From: Symsagittifera roscoffensis
Taxonomy: Eukaryota > Xenacoelomorpha > Acoela > Convolutidae
DNA: 64,000 bases
NCBI RefSeq assembly: GCF_963678635.1
Contig: NW_026971617.1
Span: 1-64,000, forward strand
Direction: 5' to 3'
Shown: positions 18,401 through 27,200 of the stretch, piece by piece
Layout of the letters: each line of letters starts with the position of its first letter
Position numbering within the stretch: the stretch's first letter is position 1
Notes under the pieces: model-generated
What the model saw: the letters and a program-made list of their open reading frames with translations, nothing else
The model's database searches: none
Told to the model about the DNA's origin: nothing
Made by a program: the position numbers and the translations under genes

Positions 18401-20671
18401 ATGGGATGCTCTCTTTTTTATTGCTATTTTCCTTAATTGTGGTGTTAAGGTCATCATTAATATTTCTGTCATCTTTGTGTTTTTATAGTCATGTGTATTT
18501 AATGAATATGCTTTTCGAACTAGTGTTTCGATTCGTACTGCTATTTGCTTGATGGTTTCGTTTGGTAATCTGCGAATTTCATTACATAAAACTCTTTGTT
18601 GTTGTTTGTTTCTTTCGGAGTCAAACATTTTTGAAAATTCCTGTGTAAACCTTTTCCAGTTTGATTTTATTTCTAGAGGTAGTACTGAAAACCATTTTTG
18701 GGCTGCGCCATCTAAGGTTGTTTGTATTAACGCTGTGCGTCGATGTATCCAATTTTGATGTAGTGGCGTATTAATTGGTTCAGGTCCAATATTTAAAATC
18801 AGGTTTGCTGTTACTGCATTTAAATAATCTTCTACAGAGTATTCAGGGTCTGTTCCTGTGAAAACCATTAAAGGTTTGTTTGATGTTATTGATGATCCAC
18901 CCATAAGGTATGGATTCATTGTCATTTGTAATGATTCTGCTGCATTTGGCATTTGAGAAAAATTTGAAAGTTGGTTTCTTGTTATTTCATGTTGTTGGAG
19001 ATAATATGGGAGTGGTATTTCATTTTGCATTTGTGATGCTTGATACGAGTGTGCAGTCATTGGATTTTGTTGTTGAATTGGTTGAAAAGATTGTGTATTA
19101 ATTAGATTTTGTTGTTGAATTGGTTGTTGATGTTGTGCATCTATTGGTTGTGGAGAAAAATTTCTATGATTTGTACGTGTTTTCTGTATTCCTTGTCTCC
19201 GATATTCTTGAGTATTTGGTGCAAATATATCTGGTTGTAAGAAATCATCATCTGAGGATAAATAATCCATTTGATAAGATGTCTGTTTTTTATTTTTATT
19301 TTGTTGAAAAAATGGGTAATTTTCACTGTGATCCTGTGGAGGATTTGTTTGGAAATTTATTGAATTAGGTTGGGTCATTGGGTTATCCCAATTTCGAGAT
19401 CTTGTATATTGGTTAAAATTTCTTTGTGGTTGGTTATATGTTTTTGATGGATGTGTATAATTATAATTATGGTCTGCAAAGTTGTTTCTAGTGAATGTTT
19501 TGCGTGTTTTTGATGGTATTGTCATGGGTCTGTATGTTTGGTAATCCATATGTGAATATTTAGGGGCAACCCAAGGTTTAACGGTTGATTGTAAGGTTAC
19601 CTGTGTTTGTGAAGGATTTGTATTTCTTGGTGTTGTTAAATTTGGGCGTATTGGTGAAATACTTTGTTGTGTAGTTGTTGTGTGTACAGTTTCTTCATTT
19701 ATGAAGTGTGATGGTGTCTGGATATCTTGTTGAGTAAGATTCCTAGTTCCATTGAGGTTTTCATTGTGTATAACTGTAGAGTTTAAACTATTATTTTGTG
19801 TATCGGGTAAAAATGTATTATAGTTTAATGGTGTCGCATCAATGGTTAATGGTATTACTTTTACATAATCTCTTATGTAAGATATCGTACTTATTGCTTG
19901 ACTTGAGATTGTTTGTGGGAAGCTTATAAATGCGGGATGAGACCATTCGGGGTCCCAAACATAATCTGATTGTTCTGTGATAGCGGTATCATCGTTCGAG
20001 TTTTGGGGTCTAAAATTTTTTCTTGCTTGTGCAATTAAATCAATATTGTGTGTGAAATAATCTATTATGAACCATGCCAAAATTTTTTGTAGATCGTGTT
20101 TTGTATGTTGTGAAACGTCGTCTTTCGTGAAATTTTCTTTAATGATGTTTAAATAACTAGAGAGTAGTGTGATTTCATGTCGTACTTTCAAATGTTTGGA
20201 TGTTTCTGTCGGTGAGACATTTGTTATTGGGATTTCGTTTTCTAATATCGAAATATAACTATATATTATTGCGAAAACTTCATTGGTGAATATGGAGTTT
20301 GCTCTTTGTGAGTTATGATATTGGATGCTTTTTATATATTCTGAAAAAACTTTTGAAAATTCTAAATCAAGATCGTCTGTTTGAATTGTATATTTTCTAT
20401 TATTATGGTTTGGTGAGGTGAATTCTATGGAGTAGATTCCATACTGTTGTGTTATGTTGCATATATCTTTTAAGTAGTGGTCTATGATTTGTCTTTTGAT
20501 TTTTACATCTGGGAACTCTGTTTTACATGGACTAATTCCGGGTTCAAATAAATTTAATAGTAAATTTTTGCAAAATATATGCTGTCCTCTATCAGTGGTT
20601 GCATCTACTATAAAAGGAAAGATTTCATCATCATCTGGACTTTCTTCACCTGGGGTGTGCGTTGAGCTCAT
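12449..20671 (-). CDS. gag-pol: Gag-Pol polyprotein (2,740 aa), Ty3/gypsy type
   Basis: Single uninterrupted frame encoding the structural and replicative proteins. Approximate residues: Gln/Asn-rich N-terminus 1-590; capsid-like gag domain 600-790; CCHC zinc knuckle near 838 (CNYCRRYGHSISEC); Arg/Asn/Ser-rich basic region 870-1090; aspartic protease near 1228 (LIDSGAESN); reverse transcriptase about 1560-1790 with YLDD near 1736; RNase H from about 1880 (CDASNFGIG, then FTDHKP); integrase with HHCC finger about 2255-2295, DDE residues near 2320 (SFDTKG), 2380 (TDNGTEF) and 2414 (GLVEGMN); and a GPY/F-type segment near 2592. All catalytic motifs look intact. Gag is unusually long (about 1,100 residues), and there is no gag/pol frameshift or stop. 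Its start overlaps the 155-codon frame by 26 nt. The product should form cytoplasmic particles and carry out reverse transcription and integration. Confidence 0.95.
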   Translation of the reverse strand: MSSTHTPGEESPDDDEIFPFIVDATTDRGQHIFCKNLLLNLFEPGISPCKTEFPDVKIKRQIIDHYLKDICNITQQYGIYSIEFTSPNHNNRKYTIQTDDLDLEFSKVFSEYIKSIQYHNSQRANSIFTNEVFAIIYSYISILENEIPITNVSPTETSKHLKVRHEITLLSSYLNIIKENFTKDDVSQHTKHDLQKILAWFIIDYFTHNIDLIAQARKNFRPQNSNDDTAITEQSDYVWDPEWSHPAFISFPQTISSQAISTISYIRDYVKVIPLTIDATPLNYNTFLPDTQNNSLNSTVIHNENLNGTRNLTQQDIQTPSHFINEETVHTTTTQQSISPIRPNLTTPRNTNPSQTQVTLQSTVKPWVAPKYSHMDYQTYRPMTIPSKTRKTFTRNNFADHNYNYTHPSKTYNQPQRNFNQYTRSRNWDNPMTQPNSINFQTNPPQDHSENYPFFQQNKNKKQTSYQMDYLSSDDDFLQPDIFAPNTQEYRRQGIQKTRTNHRNFSPQPIDAQHQQPIQQQNLINTQSFQPIQQQNPMTAHSYQASQMQNEIPLPYYLQQHEITRNQLSNFSQMPNAAESLQMTMNPYLMGGSSITSNKPLMVFTGTDPEYSVEDYLNAVTANLILNIGPEPINTPLHQNWIHRRTALIQTTLDGAAQKWFSVLPLEIKSNWKRFTQEFSKMFDSERNKQQQRVLCNEIRRLPNETIKQIAVRIETLVRKAYSLNTHDYKNTKMTEILMMTLTPQLRKIAIKKRASHPSSIREPDLDFRKLVDKLEQAEITMKLEETENLKLQYVNRIETTPTNINNIQESETDLVEKITEILNIYEKNPNFKGKSSFKKWCNYCRRYGHSISECRQKQQDNQNKPQKYKEPNKSFYQYMKKDQNLPNKTVHSNNSSGKPLPNNTNYTRNQSPYNSSYRGRSPERRNTHNSSQNHYNRPNSRSNYSRSNSNTQRFVSRSNSQSRNNYYPNNQSRNSSYNRNRNYSYNRNRSYSNNRNQNYPNNQSRNNSYNRSNYNRPNNNYQNRSRNNSQNRHSSYNNRYRNYSQSPHRNNNNYNNSNNRHRSSTPKHQRQINQVQSNPETTSDPPGIDDTVTDTLQLNQINCTSSDSESDTENTLSINMIKVENDYESVIYEQPFPSHIYENQSEFLQNYYTTPINSTPTTQETNEINTTNQTNKNTKTKCLNTNHIYQNIQKEQPKEKIWTIPFLLESPRNKEFQPPDLEIDFLIDSGAESNIINIPTWNEIKTLHPKLTPLETSSKLATAQGSTLINYGKIQLFLLPTRTMEQSKILNKPFNQIFHITDIKYNIIGIPFISKYIPTINILNSKILIKDKYTKTKEASLTFFQRLNKQPPFFSKFYPIFNQQRKHLKPLSGNIYNFSIKQVHQYDKEQNKQKFYMSEFEFKPIHKFFKITISSIKYLKNSNSDIISLHVYNNTPYQVTLPLGLLGYCETNATISPIHEKAYRVNNILQLLDICQSTILNEELSINNIISNENRNTDYFTKTPYFKPTFNISNYTEDQQKFLTMFNFQHSQITQDEFEKLAKQLIKYSSVYATSKFDVGKISSSLHLPLKPDAVFKKQRASKVPIHLHDKVNRLLDILEQYNIISPVNKEEQPKGNTFINPVIILAKGESLKIVLDARYLNSLIDESKCNWPIEPIQVILTKINGKYFTTADMNSAYNQMPLDEQSRRLTQFVIGNQQYEFNRLFYGISIGPAAFSAFMSKIFRPLILKKNSITYLDDVFMQSQTKDEMFNVLEKYHQILQNENLKAAPDKSHFFLTRVKFLGHNIERKTITPLKSRIDAIQKLQPPTNKKKIQEFLGMLNFLSKYVYKMQLYLRPFYNILRQQNNFEWNTEHQTRFEEVKKLLTEQISNTIPDSNQPFYAMCDASNFGIGAALLQSHNGTNKMNLISANSRLFTQAELRLSTLMRECTAIIYTLTEYEFLILGSKHPTVLFTDHKPIIFLFTQKSNPNHRVYRFQLILMKFPNLHIVWTAGKNLALPDTLSRNTPPELLTRKTTVEIPKNIKFYLAENETSPRLECKYAVKTDIEQSQINSLQHFPLYLDCQNNHYEVDLLGTSTFKPIPYSQWIKNNTQQKRTKQHPPKKDHFPLIEKEDLTDKINLSGPQTNDSKYTINQVFDLHDPLDTIPLSKLEIENIFLPPTEIITISTLKQYQNLDPVIRQLKSWHKYKTKPIKADSTILGNKTLLRYFRKFNNTTINENTDLLEYKLNESTVPCLPLSMILIAFNISHTQNIKGHSGSEKTYSNFIQNFYFPNAPIWIKVLCNDCIVCQLNKPYPNQKQIAQKQDFKGQSLYFNHRISFDTKGPISPSSEGNSYIMVIVDAFTHYVALNPVPHCNACYAYTTLYEHWIAKFGLPEILVTDNGTEFINNEIITLCHLYNIKHKPRTSHAPWTNGLVEGMNRSLQEYLRCIINGNDTKYTEWSADVKLFPLAYNSQITTTLGMSPYEMVFNQKPRKPIMFTANSHKNAQGYCQPNKDSICYNLPLHTHDEDHFHHPQILKLASGTHTEWILNRDKKHNEIYQKITKKLLQRQNINEQINSRFTPASELKIGTFVLIPNFNTQKGISKKLQPLRKGPYQIIAKPTDVTYKITDSNKKEIVQHRNNLLPYYPKEYALRELTQLYSFTGLKIIQNEPHLKNTEQNDNPTENQNTKPTATKNNTQNHKESPKQRKNRKMTEQIIPQEQIDKSENRKTTRLRNQPRKNYKIFIPQSKILKKVEFQK

Positions 20672-21113
20672 TTTTTCGTTCGATGACTGTTAATATGTAA
20701 TTATTAATGTGTCGAATTGGTTGATTCCAATTGTATAAATGTACTGGTTTGTGTTTATACTGCTTTTTTATTCTTCTTTTTCCTCTTTTTGATGAATTTG
20801 AAGTTGTTTCTGAGTCAGAAAAATATAATTGATCGTGAAGTGGGTAATTTTTATCTATTGATTCTTTTAGTTTGTAAAGTTCGTCTAAACTGTTGGTTTC
20901 TGATTCTGAAAATGCGTTTCGATTTTTTGAAAATCTTTTTCGTGTTATTTGTCTTTGTTTCGTTATTATTTTTCTTTTTAGTGTTTGTCGTTTTGTTCGA
21001 ATGTATCCAACTGTTTGTGTATGAGGTGTGATTACAAGGTCGTATTTTTTGTTATCTATTTCACAATTGTGTAAAACGATTGTTTGTTTATTTCCTAGGT
21101 TTTTAAATGACAT
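20646..21113 (-). CDS. 155-aa basic protein upstream of Gag
   Basis: 155 codons, first substantial frame after the long leader. It is Lys/Arg-rich, especially around 38-66 (KRQTLKRKIITKQRQITRKR) and 108-120 (SKRGKRRIKKQYK), with an acidic Ser/Glu-rich stretch between. No zinc finger, signal peptide or known domain was recognised. The two basic clusters look like nucleic-acid-binding or nuclear-localisation signals, which is inference. It ends 26 nt inside Gag-Pol in another frame, so Gag could be reached by reinitiation, leaky scanning or frameshifting. Confidence 0.6.
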   Translation of the reverse strand: MSFKNLGNKQTIVLHNCEIDNKKYDLVITPHTQTVGYIRTKRQTLKRKIITKQRQITRKRFSKNRNAFSESETNSLDELYKLKESIDKNYPLHDQLYFSDSETTSNSSKRGKRRIKKQYKHKPVHLYNWNQPIRHINNYILTVIERKNELNAHPR

Positions 21114-22046
21114 AAGGTTTAGGATGACGGATGCAAAAGGTTGTTAAATGATTTCTATTTTCCTAAACTGTTAGTTCTTACGATTTTTTGGTTAGCTTAA
21201 CCTGGGTCTATTTGTTCAGGGTTGGAGAGAAAAGTATATCGATTCCGAAGAATGATTTTTTACTTTCTCGTGGCTAGTATAAGTTAAGGTGTTAACTTAC
21301 TTAATCTTACTTAGGGGTAGTGATTGTGTTCAAGGGTTGGAGAATAGTAAATCGATCCACAAGGTTCAGGTATAATTAGAACGCGAGTAGTTCGTTAGAT
21401 ACTATTTTAAACTTACTAAGTCTAAGATTTATCCTGGGTCTGGTAAGAGGGGGGGTCAAGTGAAGGATGAATAACCGAAGTTCTTCACTGTTTATCCTAA
21501 TTTGAATGATTAGTTTTGTTTAAAAATTTCTATTATTCTTAGGTCTTTAGAAAGGGTTGGGTAGTGAATCGACGTTTGAGGTCGTTAGACACTAATTAAG
21601 TGGGTGGGGGAGAACAAAGTTGTTCTGTTTGATCCAAGGATAAGCCTTGATGATCAAATTTGAAATTTAATTAAGTAGAAAATGATTTAAGATCCAAGGA
21701 TAAGCCTTGATGATCTGGTTTTAAAATTAAGTGAATTTAAGTTTTAATAAAATTTTAAATGTGTGTAAAGGAAAGATTTAGTGTTTTGATGATATTAGTG
21801 GGTTTATGATTGCTGTTATGTTTTAGGTGATGGAGCTGGAACAACAGGATGATTTATGATTACTAACCATTTATTGTCATGCTACTAATTTTTATTTTTT
21901 ATTTTTCAATATATATTTTTCAAACATGTTTTGTATATTACTGCAGAGTTTTAGGAAAACGATCTTAGATCTTTTTATCAATCGTTATTGTATATTAATA
22001 ATTTTGTTTAGCGCCTGTAATGATTTTGAGGATTGACTTCAAAATT
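21114..22046 (-). other. long 5' leader of the element
   Basis: About 0.9 kb without a long frame. It holds a perfect 25 bp direct repeat (21631-21655 and 21691-21715) and three looser copies of an agggttgg...aatcga motif near 21219, 21335 and 21555. Such a leader may carry packaging or translation-control structure, but function is not shown. Confidence 0.5.
21631..21715. repeat. 25 bp direct repeat pair in the leader
   Basis: gatccaaggataagccttga followed by tgatc occurs at 21631-21655 and 21691-21715, 60 bp apart. Each copy is partly self-complementary (aagg / cctt within gatc...gatc), so each could fold as a small hairpin in the RNA. Confidence 0.8.
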
Positions 22047-22280
22047 TTAGGTTTGCAAATGAAAATCTAAATTCATTGCCAGTAGTATTCTAAATATAAA
22101 AGTTTGTTCTGGTTTTTGCCTAACTATCATATAGCTATATGGCAAGTTTCTACTTTGTCGTATGTCGTCTCTGGTTCGAGGTCTTCTTCCAATTCCGGGT
22201 AGTTCTGTTATGGTTCGGAATATTGGCTCTGATCTATTGAGTCGTAGAGACATTTCGATTAAATTATTGTCGTATAACAT
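22047..22280 (-). CDS. short leader frame (77 aa), doubtful
   Basis: 77 codons beginning about 90 nt after the 5' LTR (MLYDNNLIEMSLRLNRSEPI...). It is mixed in composition, not low-complexity. No domain was recognised. It could be an upstream regulatory frame, supply an initiator ATG to spliced messages, or be chance. Confidence 0.25.
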   Translation of the reverse strand: MLYDNNLIEMSLRLNRSEPIFRTITELPGIGRRPRTRDDIRQSRNLPYSYMIVRQKPEQTFIFRILLAMNLDFHLQT

Positions 22281-22347
22281 TTTGTAAATGTTTTTGTCTA
22301 ATTTCTAATCTATTTTGGTTAATTCTAAGCTATTAAGGTCTTGTTCG

Positions 22348-22365
22348 AGACTTATGGTCGCACCA
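22348..22365 (-). promoter_or_regulatory. tRNA primer-binding site
   Basis: On the element strand, two bases after the 5' LTR, the sequence reads TGGTGCGACCATAAGTCT, beginning with the TGG that pairs with a tRNA CCA end. Its complement (...ggtcgcacca) looks like a tRNA acceptor end, and further upstream it includes a T-loop-like gttcgaga. The tRNA identity was not determined. Confidence 0.7.
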
Positions 22366-22367
22366 GA

Positions 22368-22777
22368 TGAGTTAGGACCGTGTTGGTTAACTCATAGAGT
22401 AATTTCGGATAGGGTACACCGTCTGCTCGTCACGCTATCTTATTTTCGGCCGGATAGATTCGTGCAACTTCTTAGTCTAATACCGATCCTAATCTTACTC
22501 TTATACTATCTAGTCTCAGGTTGTTTAACTAGTCTCTGCTAGGCTCAATAGATCTAGGGTATACTGGTTTATTGCGGCTGCTGAAGTGCTCGGGAGAGTC
22601 CAACTAATTTCTAAGTTAAATTCAAATCTCTCTGGTGCTGAAATTACAAGTAACTTCAGCACTTACAAATAAGTGGGTTGTTAGTTAGATGGATCATGAT
22701 TGGTTAATATTAAATACTCTACATTGGTAAAATATCTAAATTATCCAATCATAAAATGTAGTTTAGATCAGGTTCCA
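22368..22777 (-). repeat. 5' LTR of the retrotransposon
   Basis: 410 bp, essentially identical to 3867-4276 (one seen difference). It drives transcription on the minus strand. It is followed on the right by the second copy of the ctcc target duplication (22778-22781) and then by the remainder of the split MITE. Confidence 0.95.
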
Positions 22778-22974
22778 CTCCTTTCAAATTCAATTTTGAA
22801 AAGTCTTTTTAACGTAGTCATAATGCAATGAAATTTGGTGTGGTGAACAAATTGACAATTCTGAACAGATTTGTTCTTCATACTTTACAGCGTAACATCA
22901 CGCATTTAGCCGTAATAACACGTAAGACAAAAATAAAACTCGGTATTTTGAAAGGGGGAAACTGGAAAAGAGCC
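22778..22974 (+). mobile_element. MITE family A, right part split by the LTR element
   Basis: Continuation of 3846-3866: ctcctttcaaattcaatttt, then an interior matching the reverse complement of 384-592, ending gaaagggggaaactggaaaagagcc. Joined at the target site the MITE is about 214 bp with GGCTCTTTTCCAGTT-type inverted ends. It shows the retrotransposon is younger than the MITE insertion. Confidence 0.85.
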
Positions 22975-24249
22975 GAAACTTCTAAACCAAGCCTACCAAT
23001 AACTGATTTTGAGCAACTACACACTCTCAGAAAGTTTTTCACCGAAGTCTAATACTTCAAAAAATAAAATATCAACCCTAGGTTAGAAAGAAGTGTGATT
23101 TTAAAGGACCATAATGTATTGGATTTGGTCTTATTTCGTTTTTTGAGATGCTTTTTTCGACGTTTCAGTTTTTCTTAAAAATCATTAATCGATTTTCAAA
23201 CAAAAAACTATCAATGAGAACAGCAACATTTATTTTTTTTTTCTGTTTATCTTTTTTGATACTCTTAAAAGCATTTTATTACTCATTTGATATGGAAAAA
23301 TGCTTTAAGCCTTAAAAAAGAGTGCAATCAATGTGTTACATATTAATACAAAATACGCTATAATAGCTTTATGTGTATGAATTACTAAAAATCGTGACAA
23401 CATTTTACGACGTACCACGGAAGTTATTGACATTTAAAATAACATAAGTGCCATTTATTAGTGTAGTTACATAACATACATAAAAAGCCAGGGTTAGGGA
23501 TGCTACTAAGATTTTTAAAAAAGTTGTAAACGTATCAGAAATTTTCTTTTACTTAGAAATTAACTTAAGATTTTAAAAAAAGTATTTTGATAGTTTTCCT
23601 ACCTGATTAGACCGTCGATGGTTTCGGAAAGCAAAAAGTAGATTTTGAAGAAGTTATAGAAAATGATGATTTGAATACAAAAACGGAAAATATTTTTTAC
23701 TAAGAGTTTTACAATATCAGCAAAAAAGCAAAGACTTATAAAAAATTTGAAAAGATTAAATAAGGATTGAAAGTACCTGCGACTGGTTGACAAGTGATTA
23801 CAAGGGTTTATTATTTTTTTGATTTTCTTTCGAGTACTAACGTGTTTGTTTATTGATTTTTGCTATGGGAACGGGCACGGGTAGGTATTGGTGGAGGGTA
23901 GTCTGGAGATTTTGAACTTAACTAGCTTTTTCTTGTTTTTGTTTTTTTGATAAACAGGGGTTTTTTGAGGTAGATTAGCTTTAGGCTATGTGATTTTATA
24001 AGTTTCATTTTTAAGACTAATTTTACTATTTTCTTTCGAGAAAAATAGGTTTATAAATTTTATCTGTTTCTGTTGAATTTTACACAAGCTGATCGAGAGA
24101 AATGGAAAGTGTGAGATGTTTTTTATTTGAATTATCTTAATAGGAAGATGTTGCTTTGTTTGACCTGTTTTATCTTTTGTTTGTTAAAATGAATTTGATT
24201 GTTTTGAAGGGTTTTTTATTGTTGATATCTGTTGGTGAATCAACAATAT
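22975..24249. other. non-coding AT-rich stretch
   Basis: No gene seen. The part from about 23590 may be the further-decayed 3' end of the Ty3/gypsy relic on its right, but the resemblance is too weak to delimit. Confidence 0.4.
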
Positions 24250-27200
24250 GGATTTTAGTGAATGAGTATAACTAGGTTAGATCTCTAAGAGCGTACTCTT
24301 TTGAATGACATGGCAAGAAGTTATTTCTGATGTGTAATTTGTTTTTCATTTTGATCAACAAGTTCATATGTAAATCAGGTAGTTTGTCAAAAATTTGACA
24401 CGTCTGTTTTGCAGTGTTTGCAATTTTTTGATATTCCTTTGTGCATTGTCAACATAAGAACAAGATCAAACGCTCCAGTTCTTATTTATGAAGCTGACGT
24501 AAAAAATGACCTTAGTTGTGACTGAATATTTTGTTTTTGTGATATGTTTTTCGCTATTTTCCGATATATTTAGTAATTTTTATCTCTATTTAGGATGCAT
24601 TCCGATTGAGTACCGGAAGCTAAAACGACGAAAATGATTGTAATCATGGTTATGAAGTGGTAGACTAATAACATGTTGAATCGCTTGATGGTTTACAACG
24701 TCCTTGGGTTTTTTAGTTTGTTTGCTGTGAACACTATTGGTTCGTGGTTTTTGGTTAAAAACCAATTCGTGGTGTGATAAACTAATGGTTGTGCTTACTT
24801 GTGAACTAAATGCCAGTGAAAATAATTTTGCGCCTGTTGACTTTTCAGCGTATTTTTTATAATTGCCGTGAATGATATATCATAGATATTCTGATAGTGA
24901 ACGATTCATGCCTTCGTTTTGCCCAATGGTCCACGGAGCAAGCGAAGTTTCTGATTTCTGTTTCATAATGAATAGTTGACATGAACTTATATTTTCATTG
25001 TTTTTATATTTAGAGCCAATCTCTGGAAGTGTTTTTCTAGTACGGGTATCTGATAAATGTTTTTCCTGCTGTCCAAAATATGTGGAGACTGAACAAACAT
25101 ATAAAAACTAGTTGAAATCTGAATGCTCTTTGATTCGGTTTTGATTTTGGTGTAAAGAGAATTTTTATGAAGTCGTTGTCTGTAAAAAAAAAACAGTTGG
25201 ATGTTTTGTAAATTTCGTATTCCTTTAGGCGGTACCATCTCGTATGAGAGTAGAGAGTCGTAGCTCTGTTTGTGTAAAATTTCTTGAAGTTGCGGAAAAT
25301 AATTTCATTTTTTTTTTCATCTTGGATGGGATTGCAAAACGGCGGCTGCGCCTTATCCAAAGTTGGACGTAAAATGGTTGGTCAGGATCTGGAATTGTTT
25401 TTGAAAATTGATCAAATACTAGTTTTTGAATTTCGTCAAAAACATTTTGATGTTCAATTTTCCATTCAAAATTGTTTTGCCGTATAATGGCGTAGGATGT
25501 GATAGAATGGTTCTTTTTTGCATGATAATGGGTGTTTTTTCTTTATAATTGGTTCAGTTCTAGGTGTTAAAGTCTGTCCTTCAAATCAAAAAATTTAATT
25601 CGCGTTAGAAAGAAAGCTGACTTGTGTGGGGCTGTTTTCATATTTTCTGCTTAGTTTGACGGTATTTTTCCAGGACTGTGAACGTTTCTGTTTTGATTGT
25701 TGATTATGAAAAAACATCGAGCAAATATACAAAAATTTTGGCTTTAAAAACGGCGTGAAAAATGATCATTTTTGGCTAAAAAAAAACGATATTTTTTTAA
25801 TAGATGCTGATAAAGCAGCTAGATCCATGGATAGAATCTGTTAAACTCGAATTGTTGATTTCCAATAACAAGTTGTGTTAAGCGGCGTGATTGACCATAT
25901 AGGGGCAACTGATTATATGCACTGATCACATCAGCTGTAGTGTAGTTTTCTCCCTTTAATTTAGTTTCTATTGGTTTTATTGGCAAGTTACAATTTGGTT
26001 CACCTATGAGTGAGTTTAAGTATCTTGCATCAAGTACTACTTTTAGAGAGTCTCCTTTCGCTAAAACATTAACTGGTTTTATGAATAAACTTCCTTTTGT
26101 TCGCTGTTCTTCGTTAACTGGTGAGATATATTCTTTTTCTTCGAGAATATCTTAAAGTCTTTTCACTTTATCCTGTAAATGTATCATGACTTTATTTGCG
26201 AGTTGCTTTGAAAAGTGCGTCTGGTTTTAGCGGATAGAGTAGTGATGTTTGAGTTTTTCAGAAATCACACTTTGATGTAGCATAAACTTTAGAAAATTTA
26301 AACATTAAGTGTGCTAAATGTTTGATTTTGTCTTGAGTTATCTGGTAATGTTGGAAACCAAAGCTAGCCAAAAAAAATTCATCTGATGTTCTTTTTGATA
26401 TTCAAAATTTGATTCAAAAACATTCTATTTTTCTATTTCTGTAGAATAGTCGGTATTTCAACTTGTATCATTGATTATTTTATTATTAGATATTTCTTTC
26501 TTGAGTATAGTAGATTGACAAATATTTAATAGGTTTAAAGTTTCGCTTTTGCTTTAATCGGAAGTAAGGTTGCGTTTGATTTCCGACATCCCATGAGTCT
26601 TAAGGAAAGAGCTAATTTGTACGATGAATTGTTATATACTTATGTGTACTTCGACATTATTGGTGCCAGTGGTTTTTGCAAACTTGATTGATGAAGTTGT
26701 TACTCAGAAAAAAATATAAACTCAAAGTCAGACTTGAAAAGATTTTGTGTGTTTTGATTATTGTTGCATTTGTTGAGTTGAGCAATGGGGAAATTGTATG
26801 TGTAGCCAGTTAATGGTTTCAAATTTTTATTTTGTTTATTTTATATAAGTTAAAATTTTGAAACAATTGGGGTTGGTTGTTTAATCTTTGAAAGAAGGTT
26901 AATTATTTACGCACGTGTTTATCTTTGATTTGCAAATTTTTCTCTATTAAACCAATTGTTGGTAGCTTTAGTAATAATTGAAATTCCTGCTACATTCTTT
27001 TTAGAATCTGTAAGATGAAATGTATCTTTAAATGGTTTTGTTAGAAAACTAATTTGTTCCATGGTTTTGATTGGTTGGAGATATAGTTGGACTTTTTCAT
27101 AATGTTGAAAATGTGTACCGCGTGCTGTGGCTAATTTACTTGTTCGCTCCATGATCGCGTGTAAGGATTAAATTTCATTCCATGTATAACTCTTTTTTTG

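Larger units (their letters stand above)
3867..22777 (-). mobile_element. 18.9 kb env-bearing Ty3/gypsy-type LTR retrotransposon
   Basis: Complete element on the minus strand: 410 bp LTRs beginning TG and ending CA, target duplication ctcc (3863-3866 and 22778-22781), primer-binding site next to the right LTR, and gag-protease-reverse transcriptase-RNase H-integrase order with a GPY/F-type integrase tail. In transcription order the internal frames are a short leader frame, a 155-codon basic frame, Gag-Pol (2,740 codons), two hydrophobic small frames, an ATG-less frame, an envelope-like glycoprotein (872 codons) and a 599-codon unknown frame. About 1.6 kb with no long frame precedes the 3' LTR. 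One visible base difference between the LTRs and the intact long frames indicate a very young insertion. It is several times longer than typical 5-8 kb Ty3/gypsy elements. Assignment to Metaviridae rests on domain order and motifs; the exact clade is not resolvable by eye. Confidence 0.95.

Noticed and set aside
12514-20693. Many plus-strand frames of 60-123 codons opposite Gag-Pol
   Set aside because: Antisense shadows of the intact 2,740-codon frame.
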